Source: Desertivirga brevis (GTDB taxonomy: Bacteria; Bacteroidota; Bacteroidia; Sphingobacteriales; Sphingobacteriaceae). Taken from it: DNA of 64,000 nucleotides. Positions 17,154 to 26,048 of this stretch are shown here, one piece after another (position 1 is the first letter of the stretch; every line of letters begins with the position of its first letter). Location of the stretch: assembly GCF_017355835.1 (NCBI RefSeq), contig NZ_JAFEWF010000009.1:186001-250000 (forward strand), in the 5' to 3' direction. A model generated the notes under the pieces. That model was not told the origin of the DNA, searched no databases, and saw only the letters and a list, made by a program, of their open reading frames with translations. A program made the translations under genes and the position numbers.

Positions 17154-17906
17154 TTATAACTTCTCCTTGGCAGCTTGCATAAAACGACTTGCAAACACAA
17201 AATCGTTCAATTCTTTGCTGTTAGATTTAGCAATATCTTTATTTGAGCCTTCCCATTCTTTCTTGCCGTTATAGAGAAAAATTATGTTATCCCCGATTCC
17301 CATAACGGAGTTCATATCATGTGTCACTATAACCGTCGTGATCCGGTACTCTTCGGTAATCTCATTTATCAGCTCATCAATTACTATTGAAGTTTTAGGG
17401 TCCAGGCCAGAATTTGGTTCGTCAACGAATAGATATCGTGGTTGCATAGATATAGCCCTGGCTATACCTACACGTTTCTTCATACCTCCTGATAATTCAG
17501 CCGGGAATAGCTTGTTCTTTCCTGTCAGGTTTACTCGTTCCAGACAAAAGTTTACACGATCAAGCTTTTCTTTTCTTTTTTGATCTGTAAACATGTTCAG
17601 TGGAAACATGATGTTTTCTTCAACTGTCATAGAATCAAACAGCGCTGAGCTCTGAAATAACATTCCAATCTCCTTCCGGATCTCGATACGTTCTTCAAAG
17701 CTCATTCTGGTAAAATCCCGTCCATCATAGATCACTGAACCCTCGTCTGGCTCATGCAGGCCAACCATACACTTCAGCAAAGTAGTTTTTCCTGAACCAG
17801 ATCCCCCGATAATCAGGTTGTTCATACCTTCTTTAAATTCTGATGAGATTCCCTTTAAAACATAGTTCTCACCGAAAGTTTTGTGGATGTTCTTAATCTC
17901 AATCAT
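17154..17906 (-). CDS. ABC transporter ATPase, MlaF-type lipid transport
   Basis: A 250-residue ATPase subunit. Walker A is GGSGSGKTTLLKCM (about residues 34-47), the signature LSGGMKKRVGIARAI, and Walker B LFVDEPNSGLDP, where the NSGLDP variant is typical of MlaF and plant TGD3. Its ATG overlaps the end of the MlaE-like permease gene by 4 bases, so they are translated together. With MlaE it energises phospholipid movement between inner and outer membrane. An MCE-domain partner (MlaD) is not encoded directly downstream, where an RlmI-like gene follows. Confidence 0.92.
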   Translation of the reverse strand: MIEIKNIHKTFGENYVLKGISSEFKEGMNNLIIGGSGSGKTTLLKCMVGLHEPDEGSVIYDGRDFTRMSFEERIEIRKEIGMLFQSSALFDSMTVEENIMFPLNMFTDQKRKEKLDRVNFCLERVNLTGKNKLFPAELSGGMKKRVGIARAISMQPRYLFVDEPNSGLDPKTSIVIDELINEITEEYRITTVIVTHDMNSVMGIGDNIIFLYNGKKEWEGSNKDIAKSNSKELNDFVFASRFMQAAKEKL

Positions 17907-18637
17907 AATAAAAGTTGGGCAACTACGTAATCAGCAAACAGGATCATAATACAGCTTACAACAACGGCTCTGGTACTGGAAATACCTACTTCAAGAGCGC
18001 CACCGGAAGTGTAAAATCCCTGGTATGCTGAAACAGAAGTAATGATAAATGCAAAAATTACAGCCTTAACCATTGATACCGTTATTGTAAATCCGCGGAA
18101 TCCATCTGTGGCTCCCTGAATAAATTCGTTCTGGGTCACGGCTCCCGACAAGGTACCTGCAATATATCCTCCCCAAATACTTAGTCCAATAGAAATGACT
18201 ACTAACATTGGAATAGTAATAACAGCAGCTATTATTTTAGGAAGAATAAGGTAACCTGGAGAATTGATTCCCATAATTTCTAAAGCATCAATTTGTTCGG
18301 TAACACGCATTGTTCCTATCTGGGAGGCAACACTCGACCCAACCTTTCCCGCAAGTACGATAGCTGAAATAGTCGGACTTAGTTCAAGGATGGAAGAGTC
18401 GCGAACGATCATACCGATGATTGATTTGGGAATAAAGTCGCTTACCAGCTGGTAGGCAGTTTGAACAGTGGTTACCATTCCAAGGAATACAGAAATTATG
18501 GAGATGATCCAAACAGAACCTACACCAATAGAGACCATTTCCTTGAAGATCTCTTTCCGATAAATGTTCCACTTTTCAGGTCTCCTGAAAGCTGCTTTTA
18601 ATAGTAGAATATATTTCCCTAGAGGATAAAAGATCAT
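17903..18637 (-). CDS. ABC transporter permease, MlaE family
   Basis: A 244-residue inner-membrane protein with about five membrane segments. The MlaE signature regions are visible: FKEMVSIGVGSVWIISIISVFLGMV, the central VAGKVGSSVASQIGTMRVTEQIDALEIMGI segment (family EQIDAL motif) and PGYLILPKIIAAVITIPML. First gene of a two-gene operon with the MlaF-type ATPase (4-base overlap), divergent from the SDR gene 59 bases away. Works with an MCE protein in retrograde or anterograde lipid traffic; direction cannot be inferred. Confidence 0.93.
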   Translation of the reverse strand: MIFYPLGKYILLLKAAFRRPEKWNIYRKEIFKEMVSIGVGSVWIISIISVFLGMVTTVQTAYQLVSDFIPKSIIGMIVRDSSILELSPTISAIVLAGKVGSSVASQIGTMRVTEQIDALEIMGINSPGYLILPKIIAAVITIPMLVVISIGLSIWGGYIAGTLSGAVTQNEFIQGATDGFRGFTITVSMVKAVIFAFIITSVSAYQGFYTSGGALEVGISSTRAVVVSCIMILFADYVVAQLLL

Positions 18638-18696
18638 ATCTTTTTTGCTGCTAAAAATAAGTTTTTTTAACGTTACAGTTTAAATCGAAATATAAT

Positions 18697-19398
18697 ATGA
18701 ACGCTATAATAACCGGAGCAACCAAAGGAATAGGTCGAGCTATTGCTTTTAAACTAGCTGAAGCAGGATACAATATCATCTTTTGTGCTCGTGATCAACA
18801 GGATATCAACACATTATGCGATGATCTTATAGCTCTAAACCCTTCTGTTTCAGCTCTGGGCCTGGCTACAGACTGTTCGGATCCCTTGCAAGTTGAGCGC
18901 TTTTCCGGTTTTGTACAACAACACTTTGACTCCGTTGATGTTTTAATTAATAATGTAGGGGTGTTCATTCCAGCTTCTATCCTTGATGAGGACGAGAGTG
19001 ATTTTCAAAAGCAACTTCAGATTAATTACCTTACCGCTTATCATTTGTGCCGGATTTTCGGTCGCCAAATGCGGGAGGCTAAAAAAGGACATATCATCAA
19101 TATATGCTCTGTTGCAGCTATTTCCCCGGTTGTTGCAGCTGGATCTTATTCTGTAACAAAAGCTGCGCTATTAAGTCTAACCAAGGTATTAAGGCAAGAA
19201 TTGATGGCTCACAGGGTAAAAGTTACAGCAATTCATCCAGGTTCAACTTTAACAAGTTCCTGGGAAGGTACTAGCATTCCTACCGAACGCTTTATAGCTG
19301 CTGCAGATATTGCTGATGCGGTTCTTTGTTGTTTAATGATGAGTGTTGGTGCTAATCCTGATGAGTTGTTGATATCGCCTTCTGGAGGAAATATTTAA
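18697..19398 (+). CDS. Short-chain dehydrogenase/reductase (3-ketoacyl reductase-like)
   Basis: A 233-residue classical SDR. NAD(P)-binding TGATKGIG at residues 6-13, NNVG at about 86-89, a Ser in ICSVAAISP and the catalytic pair in SYSVTK (Tyr-x3-Lys). FCARD after the second strand suggests NADPH preference. The substrate is unknown; FabG-like fatty-acid or sugar reductases share this pattern. It is followed after a single base by the PspC-domain gene and then, 9 bases later, by the toast-rack protein gene, so these three form an operon. Confidence 0.88.
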   Translation: MNAIITGATKGIGRAIAFKLAEAGYNIIFCARDQQDINTLCDDLIALNPSVSALGLATDCSDPLQVERFSGFVQQHFDSVDVLINNVGVFIPASILDEDESDFQKQLQINYLTAYHLCRIFGRQMREAKKGHIINICSVAAISPVVAAGSYSVTKAALLSLTKVLRQELMAHRVKVTAIHPGSTLTSSWEGTSIPTERFIAAADIADAVLCCLMMSVGANPDELLISPSGGNI

Positions 19399-19399
19399 C

Positions 19400-19924
19400 A
19401 TGGAAAAGAAATTAGAAAGAGATGAGTCGAACAAGATGCTTGCAGGTGTTGCTGCTGGCCTGGCAGATTATCTGAACGTAGAAATTACATGGATAAGAGT
19501 ACTTTTTATCTGCCTTACCATTTTTGGCTTCTCAGGCGTTTGGATCTATATTATCTTATGGATAGCTGTACCTGCAAGAGCCATTACCTATGGGAAAACT
19601 ACCAGTAGAGAGTCTGATTACAGAATTTACGAGGGGCCTGACTTAGCATCAAGTTATACCAGCCCGGTAAGTATTAACAAAAAGGAGAGGGATAATAGTG
19701 TAAGATATGTAACGGGGATGATCCTGATTGCTTTAGGCTCATATTTCCTGTTGGATGAGTTCTTCACTCTTCCTGATTGGATTTCCCTTGAAAAATTGTG
19801 GCCTCTTGTGTTTGTGGCAATAGGGTTGGTGATTCTGGTTAAGCCATCAAAAAATAAGGATCTTCCTAAAAAGGAGACACCTTTTGAAAACAATGAAACG
19901 AGTTCAACAGGCGAGAGCCTTTAA
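19400..19924 (+). CDS. PspC-domain membrane protein
   Basis: A 174-residue protein. The PspC domain covers residues 1-62: a cytoplasmic 'LERDESNKMLAGVAAGLADYL' start, then a membrane helix FICLTIFGFSGVWIYIILWIAVP. A polar linker follows, then a second hydrophobic pair around residues 100-145 (GMILIALGSYFLLDEFF and LVFVAIGLVILV) resembling the LiaF/DUF5668 membrane unit. In other bacteria PspC proteins sense envelope stress. The start is 1 base after the SDR stop. Signal and partner here are unknown. Confidence 0.88.
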   Translation: MEKKLERDESNKMLAGVAAGLADYLNVEITWIRVLFICLTIFGFSGVWIYIILWIAVPARAITYGKTTSRESDYRIYEGPDLASSYTSPVSINKKERDNSVRYVTGMILIALGSYFLLDEFFTLPDWISLEKLWPLVFVAIGLVILVKPSKNKDLPKKETPFENNETSSTGESL

Positions 19925-19933
19925 AATAAAAGT

Positions 19934-20881
19934 ATGAAAACGGAAAGAGTAATTTGGGGATTAATTTTTTTATTTATTGGTGGCGTACTGCTATTGGATA
20001 ATTTTGGAATGATCGACTTTCACTGGTCAATCATCTGGCGGTTTTGGCCTCTTGTACTGATTATCCTTGGAGTAAATATGCTATTTCCTGGTGAAGATTC
20101 TAACAGAGGGGGGCTAATTTCTGTAGTTATTACGATTGCTGCGCTGGTGTTTATTGGCATACAGGGTACCAAGCCAGATCAGGAAGATGGGTTCGGTTTC
20201 GGATGGGAACATCATGATTCGGACGAACGCGATGAAGGTAGGGTTGATGAGGCGGAAACCCGGGGAAATACTTTTTCGGAGCCTTTGTCGGCTACCACTA
20301 AGTATGCCGTACTAAATATTGAAGGCGGGGCAACCAAATATGAATTAAGGGATACCACGGGAGAGCTATTTGTTGCAGAGGTTAAAAAAAGAGGAACAGA
20401 CTATTCTTTGCTTAAAACCTCATTAGATAGTACAGATAGTCTTTCTTTTAGTATGTCTGGCAAGCATAACTTACATGGCCGTTCAGGAGGAGGAAAAGCC
20501 CGGCTTAAATTAAATACTAAACCTGTTTGGGATCTAAATCTGGAAGTAGGTGCCGGGAAAATCGATTTTGATCTGAGTGCTTTTAAAATAAAGAGTATTA
20601 AATTGCAGGGAGGAGCTGCATCTTTTGATATCAAACTTGGTGCCCCTCAGACGGTCACCTCAATCGATACTGAAACCGGTGTTTCGAAATTAACGATTTC
20701 TATTCCTGAAAATGCAGCCTGTGAAATTCATACTGATACAGGTCTTTCATCAAATGAATTTGATGGATTCGAAAAGCGGGATGATGGAACTTATGTTACT
20801 CCAGGATACACTGAAGCAAGAGATCACTTTATAATAAATATCAGCGGCGGATTATCTAAAGCAAGAGTAGAGAGATATTAG
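19934..20881 (+). CDS. LiaF-type membrane protein with toast-rack (DUF2154) domain
   Basis: A 315-residue protein. The N-terminal 50 residues are a LiaF-TM/DUF5668 unit (RVIWGLIFLFIGGVLLLDNF, then WRFWPLVLIILGVNMLF) with two hydrophobic helices, a third around residues 58-73, an acidic linker (residues 80-115), and then a repetitive beta-rich region to the end (LNIEGGATKYEL, LEVGAGKIDFDLS, LQGGAASFDIKL, ETGVSKLTISIP, ISGGLSKARVE). That is the beta-solenoid 'toast-rack' fold. With the preceding PspC gene it forms a probable envelope-stress module. Confidence 0.86.
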   Translation: MKTERVIWGLIFLFIGGVLLLDNFGMIDFHWSIIWRFWPLVLIILGVNMLFPGEDSNRGGLISVVITIAALVFIGIQGTKPDQEDGFGFGWEHHDSDERDEGRVDEAETRGNTFSEPLSATTKYAVLNIEGGATKYELRDTTGELFVAEVKKRGTDYSLLKTSLDSTDSLSFSMSGKHNLHGRSGGGKARLKLNTKPVWDLNLEVGAGKIDFDLSAFKIKSIKLQGGAASFDIKLGAPQTVTSIDTETGVSKLTISIPENAACEIHTDTGLSSNEFDGFEKRDDGTYVTPGYTEARDHFIINISGGLSKARVERY

Positions 20882-20902
20882 TTAACTCCCAAACCATTTA
20901 TG

Positions 20903-20910
20903 TAATTTTG
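20903..20910 (+). promoter_or_regulatory. Candidate -7 box of ispG
   Basis: TAATTTTG fits TAnnTTTG, 14 bases before the ATG, implying a very short leader. A read-through from the upstream operon is not excluded, as no terminator is seen. Confidence 0.5.
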
Positions 20911-20924
20911 CGTGATTAATTGCT

Positions 20925-22928
20925 ATGATCTCTGATACAAATTCTGAACTAAAGGGCAAGTACTGCAACTCTCTGACTCAATATTCACGTTATCTTACCC
21001 GTGAGGTAAGTATAGGCGATATACCTATGGGAGGTAAAAATCCAATACGGATCCAGAGTATGACTACTACGAATACAATGGATACGGTGGGAACTGTTGA
21101 GCAAACCATTCGAATGGTAGAGGCTGGTTGTGAATATGTTCGTATTACTGCTCCCAGTATTAAGGAAGCGCAGAATCTGGCAGATATCAAGAAAGAGCTT
21201 AGGTTTAGAGGATACAATGTGCCGCTTGTAGCAGATATTCACTTCACTCCGAATGCCGCTGAAGTTGCAGCACGGATTGTAGAAAAAGTGCGAATTAACC
21301 CAGGGAATTATGCTGATAAGAAGCGTTTTGACCAGCTGGACTATACGCAGGCGGAGTATCAGGCAGAATTAGAGCGTATCTATACCAAGTTTGCACCTTT
21401 GGTAAAAGTATGTAAGGAGTATGGAACGGCTATGCGTATCGGGACAAATCATGGCTCTCTGTCAGACCGTATCATGAGTTATTATGGGGATACTCCAAGA
21501 GGAATGGTTGAATCGGCTATGGAGTTTATCCGCATGTGTGAGACTTTGAATTACTATAACCTGGTTATCTCAATGAAGTCGAGCAATCCGCAAGTAATGG
21601 TTCAGGCATACCGGCTACTAGTAGAGACGATGCAGAATGAAGGAATGAACTATCCCTTGCATCTGGGGGTTACAGAAGCTGGGGATGGAGAAGATGGCCG
21701 CATAAAATCTGCCGTGGGAATTGGAACGCTGCTAGAAGATGGATTAGGAGATACCATTCGTGTTTCTTTAACGGAAGAACCTGAGGCGGAAGCACCTGTG
21801 GCAATTGCCCTTGCAAAAAGATATGAACAAAGGCGTTTAAACAGCGAAAGCTTTGATGCCGGGAAAATAATTTCAGACCTTCCATTAAATTTTTCGCCCT
21901 ACGATTATAAAAAAAGAGAAACAGCTGAATTAAATACATTTATAGGTGGCCATCAGGTGCCGCGTGTGATTATAGACTTGTCTGCAAAAAATCTCAAAGA
22001 CCCGAATATTCTTACAGATACGGGTTACAACTACTCGGCGCTGCTTGATAAGTATAACATGGGTGAGCAATCCGTTGATTTCGTGTATCTGGCAAATCAA
22101 TTACCTTCCTTTACGATGCCAGGTAACTTAAAGCAGCTGTACAATTATAATACATGGAAAGGGCTGCAGAGTAAAAAGAACTGCCATCCTCTTTTTACAT
22201 TAGAAGAATATATAGGAGCAACAGTTAAGGACTCTTCCTTAAATCTCGTGACAATTACAAATGCTGATTTGCAGAGAGAGCAGCTATTTAATGTGCAAGT
22301 GGATCAAACACTTGTGTTTGTACTCGAAACAAGGGAAGAGCATGGAATGGCTGATCAACGTCAATTCTTTTTCACGTTATCTAAAGCGGGAATAAAGGTT
22401 CCTGTTATTATCAAGAGAAGCTATGGTGTTGAACTCCTCGATACGGCTGTCCCTACTGCAACTTATTTGCAGTTATATGCTTCTACAGACATCGGTGCTT
22501 TATTGGTAGATGGTTTTGGAGATGGTATATGGTTAGATGCCCCAACAGTAGACACTAAAACTATTGTGAGTACTTCTTTTGGAATTCTCCAGGCCACAAG
22601 GTCGAGGATATCAAAGACCGAATATATTTCCTGTCCAAGTTGTGGAAGAACATTGTTTGATCTTCAGGAAACTACCCAAATGATCAGGAGTCGTACAAGC
22701 CACCTGAAAGGCTTAAAGATTGGGATCATGGGTTGTATTGTTAATGGGCCAGGCGAGATGGCCGATGCTGATTATGGTTACGTAGGTGCCGGACCAGGGA
22801 AGATTACACTGTACAGGGGTAAAGAAGTTGTGAAAAAAAATGTAAACACCGAAAGTGCTCTAGACGAATTAATTGAGATCATCAGAACTGACGGCAATTG
22901 GGTTGAGCCTGCTGACGCTGTAGCTTAG
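20925..22928 (+). CDS. ispG: 4-hydroxy-3-methylbut-2-enyl diphosphate synthase, long form
   Basis: A 667-residue [4Fe-4S] enzyme of the MEP isoprenoid pathway that converts MEcPP to HMBPP. The N-terminal TIM-barrel part (about residues 20-300) contains GGKNPIRIQSMTTTNT, VPLVADIHFTPNAA and EKVRINPGN. The C-terminal reductase-like domain carries the cluster ligands in CPSCGRTLFD and GCIVNGPGE, with the active-site Glu in the latter. A roughly 250-residue insertion between them makes this the large form found in Bacteroidota, Chlamydiae and plants, compared with about 370 residues in E. coli. IspD of the same pathway is encoded at 57.5 kb. Confidence 0.96.
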   Translation: MISDTNSELKGKYCNSLTQYSRYLTREVSIGDIPMGGKNPIRIQSMTTTNTMDTVGTVEQTIRMVEAGCEYVRITAPSIKEAQNLADIKKELRFRGYNVPLVADIHFTPNAAEVAARIVEKVRINPGNYADKKRFDQLDYTQAEYQAELERIYTKFAPLVKVCKEYGTAMRIGTNHGSLSDRIMSYYGDTPRGMVESAMEFIRMCETLNYYNLVISMKSSNPQVMVQAYRLLVETMQNEGMNYPLHLGVTEAGDGEDGRIKSAVGIGTLLEDGLGDTIRVSLTEEPEAEAPVAIALAKRYEQRRLNSESFDAGKIISDLPLNFSPYDYKKRETAELNTFIGGHQVPRVIIDLSAKNLKDPNILTDTGYNYSALLDKYNMGEQSVDFVYLANQLPSFTMPGNLKQLYNYNTWKGLQSKKNCHPLFTLEEYIGATVKDSSLNLVTITNADLQREQLFNVQVDQTLVFVLETREEHGMADQRQFFFTLSKAGIKVPVIIKRSYGVELLDTAVPTATYLQLYASTDIGALLVDGFGDGIWLDAPTVDTKTIVSTSFGILQATRSRISKTEYISCPSCGRTLFDLQETTQMIRSRTSHLKGLKIGIMGCIVNGPGEMADADYGYVGAGPGKITLYRGKEVVKKNVNTESALDELIEIIRTDGNWVEPADAVA

Positions 22929-22944
22929 CTTTACGAAGGTCCTT

Positions 22945-23315
22945 GGTGTAATTCGTCTTAATTAGAATAATTCGTATCTATTAAAAATCCCGGACCCTTA
23001 ATAGTCGGGTTTCCCTTAGCAGCTATGCTTTAACTTTCCGCTTGCACATCAGGTTTTCGTGTTAATTAAAGCAATCAGTATAATGGGCGTTCATTCAAAA
23101 TTCACGGTCCTTAACTTATGCACCATGTAATTCGTGTTAATTAGAGTAATTCGTGTTCTTTTAATTTTCTCGATCCTTTATAAGAAGTTTCACTATGCCA
23201 TTGTGCTTTAGCTTTAACTATCTCCATTACTCAATTCGTGTTAAATTAGCGTAATTCGATTAATTCGTCTTCATTTATTTATAAACCAACTTTCACACCT
23301 GGTGTTGTGCTATAG
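22945..23315 (+). repeat. Degenerate intergenic repeat array with TAATTCGTGTTAATTAG core
   Basis: The 406-base spacer between ispG and the glucosidase gene has no gene. It holds four diverged copies of a TAATTCGTGTTAATTAGAGT core at about 22949, 23054, 23128 and 23232. The core is followed in copies 1, 3 and 4 by related text ending in a (C/G)TTTCAC..TGTGCTNTAG-like block, giving a period of about 105 bases (74 between copies 2 and 3). A weak ispG terminator (CCCGGAC...GTCGGG, about 22990-23010) lies inside it. Confidence 0.7.
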
Positions 23316-23334
23316 ATTAAATTGAGAACTATAA

Positions 23335-25047
23335 ATGGAGAAAGAGTACGCAGATAGTAGCAACAACGGTAACTTTGAACGAGTATGGTGGAAGGAAGCT
23401 GTTGTATACCAGATATATCCAAGAAGTTTCAAAGATAGTAACGGAGATGGTGTAGGAGATTTGAAAGGAATAATTTCAAAATTAGATTATATTCAAAGTC
23501 TCGGCATCGACGTTGTATGGCTTAATCCGATATTTTCTTCTCCAAATGATGATAATGGTTACGATATAAGCGATTATCAGGGAATTATGAAGGAGTTCGG
23601 AACAATGGAAGATTTTGATGAACTTCTAGGGGGCCTTCATGAAAGAGGTATAAAGCTTATCTTAGACTTGGTAGTAAATCATAGCAGCGACGAGCATAGA
23701 TGGTTTATAGAAGCAAGAAGCAGTCGCGATAATCCTTATCGGAATTTCTATCATTGGTGGCCCGCTGAGAAAGGTAGGCCCTCACACAGGTTCAGTTTCT
23801 TTGATGTCAATAACGACGCTTGGAAATATGATGAAAGAACTAATTCTTATTATCTCCACTATTTTTCCGTAAAACAGCCTGATCTGAATTGGGAGAACCC
23901 TCACCTAAGAAACGAGATCTATCGTATGATGCGGTTCTGGCTCGATAAAGGCATCGATGGCTTCCGTATGGATGTTATTCCTTTTATCTCTAAAGATACT
24001 ACTTATCCTCCTTTACCTGATCATTATAATAACGATTACGTCAGGTATTATTCTGAGGGGCCGTATCTCCATAAATACTTGCAGGAAATGAACAGGGAGG
24101 TGCTTCGCAAGTATGATATTATGACGGTAGCCGAAGGTATTGGCGTTAACACCGGAACAGCGATGGATTTCGTAGATCCTGACAGAAAGGAGTTGAATAT
24201 GCTATACCATTTCGATGTAACTGGCATCGGCTTGCTTCCCTACGAGTTCAAAGCTCCTGATCCGAACGGTTACGATCTTGTTTATTTTAAGGACGTATTT
24301 ACCCGTTGGGATAATACTTACGCCGAGAAGGGGTGGGGTACGGTTTATCTTGCAAATCACGATAATCCCAGGATGCTTACGCGCTGGGGATCTGACAGCG
24401 AGGAGTTTCGGGACGTTTCTTCTAAAATGCTTACTACCTTTCTGTTAACTATGCGAGCCACGCCCTACTATTACATGGGCGACGAGATTGGGATGAGTAA
24501 TATTAAGTTCGATGATATTGAAGACTATCAGGATATCGAAACCCGGAACATGTATCTGCATATTTACAGGACAGGAGGCGATACTCAACGATTTATAGAA
24601 AATCAAAAGATCACAGCAAGGGATAACAGTCGAACCCCTTTTCAATGGGATAGTACAGCGAATGGGGGATTTACCAGCGCAGGGAGTACACCATGGTTAA
24701 AGGTTAACCCGAATTACAATACAGTAAATGTAAGCGCCCAGGAAAAGGACCCGGAGTCAATACTGAACTATTTCAGGAAATTAATTCAGTTTAGAAAGAG
24801 CGAACTTACACTAGTATATGGAAGCTACACGTTGCTTGATCGGGATAATCCTCACGTATATGCTTATAAGCGGGAGCTCAACGGTAATATCCTCATTGTA
24901 ATTCTAAACTTTAAACCACATGAAGCCTCCGTTTGGATTCCCGAAGTTGATCTTAGCTACTCAAAAGTTGTAATTTCTAACTACGGTGACACGATAGGAA
25001 GGCCAGATAAATTGCGTCCTTTTGAAGCGCTTATATTCTCATTATAG
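23335..25047 (+). CDS. GH13 alpha-glucosidase (oligo-1,6-glucosidase / trehalose-6-P hydrolase type)
   Basis: A 570-residue cytoplasmic glycoside hydrolase (no signal peptide). The N-terminal WWKEAVVYQIYPRSFKDSNGDG is diagnostic for the oligo-1,6-glucosidase subgroup. Conserved regions: LDLVVNHSSDEH (region I), GFRMDVIPF with the catalytic Asp nucleophile (region II), MTVAEGIG with the acid/base Glu (region III), and YLANHDNPRM (region IV). The C-terminal beta domain starts about residue 480. It hydrolyses short alpha-linked glucosides; Val after the nucleophile Asp (DV) fits alpha-1,6 or broad specificity by family rule. The next gene is a sugar kinase, so breakdown of imported oligosaccharides is plausible. 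Confidence 0.93.
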   Translation: MEKEYADSSNNGNFERVWWKEAVVYQIYPRSFKDSNGDGVGDLKGIISKLDYIQSLGIDVVWLNPIFSSPNDDNGYDISDYQGIMKEFGTMEDFDELLGGLHERGIKLILDLVVNHSSDEHRWFIEARSSRDNPYRNFYHWWPAEKGRPSHRFSFFDVNNDAWKYDERTNSYYLHYFSVKQPDLNWENPHLRNEIYRMMRFWLDKGIDGFRMDVIPFISKDTTYPPLPDHYNNDYVRYYSEGPYLHKYLQEMNREVLRKYDIMTVAEGIGVNTGTAMDFVDPDRKELNMLYHFDVTGIGLLPYEFKAPDPNGYDLVYFKDVFTRWDNTYAEKGWGTVYLANHDNPRMLTRWGSDSEEFRDVSSKMLTTFLLTMRATPYYYMGDEIGMSNIKFDDIEDYQDIETRNMYLHIYRTGGDTQRFIENQKITARDNSRTPFQWDSTANGGFTSAGSTPWLKVNPNYNTVNVSAQEKDPESILNYFRKLIQFRKSELTLVYGSYTLLDRDNPHVYAYKRELNGNILIVILNFKPHEASVWIPEVDLSYSKVVISNYGDTIGRPDKLRPFEALIFSL

Positions 25048-25075
25048 AGCGAAAGTATCTTTTAAAAAATTTATT

Positions 25076-25110
25076 AAACTTAGTGTATAGCTTACACTAA
25101 GTTTTTTTAT
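25076..25110 (+). terminator. Rho-independent terminator of the glucosidase gene
   Basis: A perfect 12-bp stem AAACTTAGTGTA / TACACTAAGTTT with a TAGCT loop and a T-run, 29 bases after the stop. Confidence 0.9.
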
Positions 25111-25130
25111 TTTTATCGAAATTTTCTGAT

Positions 25131-26000
25131 ATGATTTTAATTGCAGACGGTGGCTCGACCAAAACTCACTGGAGTTTAATAAGTAAGGATCTTAATACAA
25201 AGGATTTCTACTCGGAAGGTTATAATCCTTATTTTGTTGACGAAGAATACATCGTGTCTTCTTTGCAAGACGTACTGCCTGAGGATTTAGTAACTGAGAA
25301 CGTAGAAAAAATCTACTTCTATGGCGCAGGAGTACATAATAAGGAAAAAGCGGCAGTTCTTGAAAGGGCTTTCGGACGCATATTTACCAAGGCGAGCACT
25401 TTTATTGAACACGATCTTTTGGCTGCCTGTCGCGCTTTATTAAATCAGGATGCAGGTTTCGCTGCAATTCTTGGAACTGGAACAAACACTGCTATTTATG
25501 ACGGTAATAAAATTTCTTACCACATCGACTCAGCTGCGTATATATTAGGAGATGAAGGAAGCGGATGCTATATTGGTAAGAAATTCTTAACGGATCTGGT
25601 GAGAGGAACATTACCCGATACGATTAAAGAAAGCTTTAACGGAGCTTATACCTATACCATTGATGAAATTCTTGATCGGATTTATACTAAACCCCTTGTG
25701 AGTCGTTTTTGTGCAAGCTTCTGTGAGTTTATAGCCAAGCACATTGATAATGAGCATATATATAAATTGGTAGAGTCTTCCTTTAATGATTTCTTTTCAA
25801 ATTTAGTTAGTCTTTATCCTGATTATCAGAAATACGAATTCAACTCAGTGGGCTCTGTTGGCTTTTACTTCAAAGATATTCTTGCATCTGTAGCAGACCG
25901 ACATGGAATGAAAACCGGCAAAATCTTGAAATCACCAATTGAAGGATTGATTATATATCACAAACAACTTCTTCTTACAAATACTGAGGTTGTTTCTTAA
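25131..26000 (+). CDS. BadF/BadG-family ATPase, N-acetylglucosamine kinase-like
   Basis: A 289-residue sugar kinase of the ASKHA fold. Phosphate-1 motif ADGGSTKTHWSLI at residues 4-16, ILGTGTNTAIYDG as phosphate-2/adenosine region (about residues 114-126), and YILGDEGSGCYIGKKFL, which resembles the sugar-binding 'GDEGSG' motif of eukaryotic N-acetylglucosamine kinase. It probably phosphorylates a hexosamine, for example GlcNAc from cell-wall recycling. The gene is isolated by terminators on both sides, so a link to the preceding glucosidase is only positional. Confidence 0.85.
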   Translation: MILIADGGSTKTHWSLISKDLNTKDFYSEGYNPYFVDEEYIVSSLQDVLPEDLVTENVEKIYFYGAGVHNKEKAAVLERAFGRIFTKASTFIEHDLLAACRALLNQDAGFAAILGTGTNTAIYDGNKISYHIDSAAYILGDEGSGCYIGKKFLTDLVRGTLPDTIKESFNGAYTYTIDEILDRIYTKPLVSRFCASFCEFIAKHIDNEHIYKLVESSFNDFFSNLVSLYPDYQKYEFNSVGSVGFYFKDILASVADRHGMKTGKILKSPIEGLIIYHKQLLLTNTEVVS

Positions 26001-26012
26001 AAATAAGTTTAT

Positions 26013-26044
26013 CAGCAAAGCCATAACTCGATATGGCTTTGCTG
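26013..26044. terminator. Bidirectional terminator between convergent genes
   Basis: A perfect 13-bp stem CAGCAAAGCCATA / TATGGCTTTGCTG with a 6-base loop, between the kinase stop (26000) and the phosphoesterase stop (26049). Confidence 0.85.
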
Positions 26045-26048
26045 TATC

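Noticed and set aside
22945..23315. CRISPR array or small-RNA gene cluster
   Set aside because: Copies are too diverged and unevenly spaced for CRISPR; no promoter/terminator set for an RNA gene is evident.
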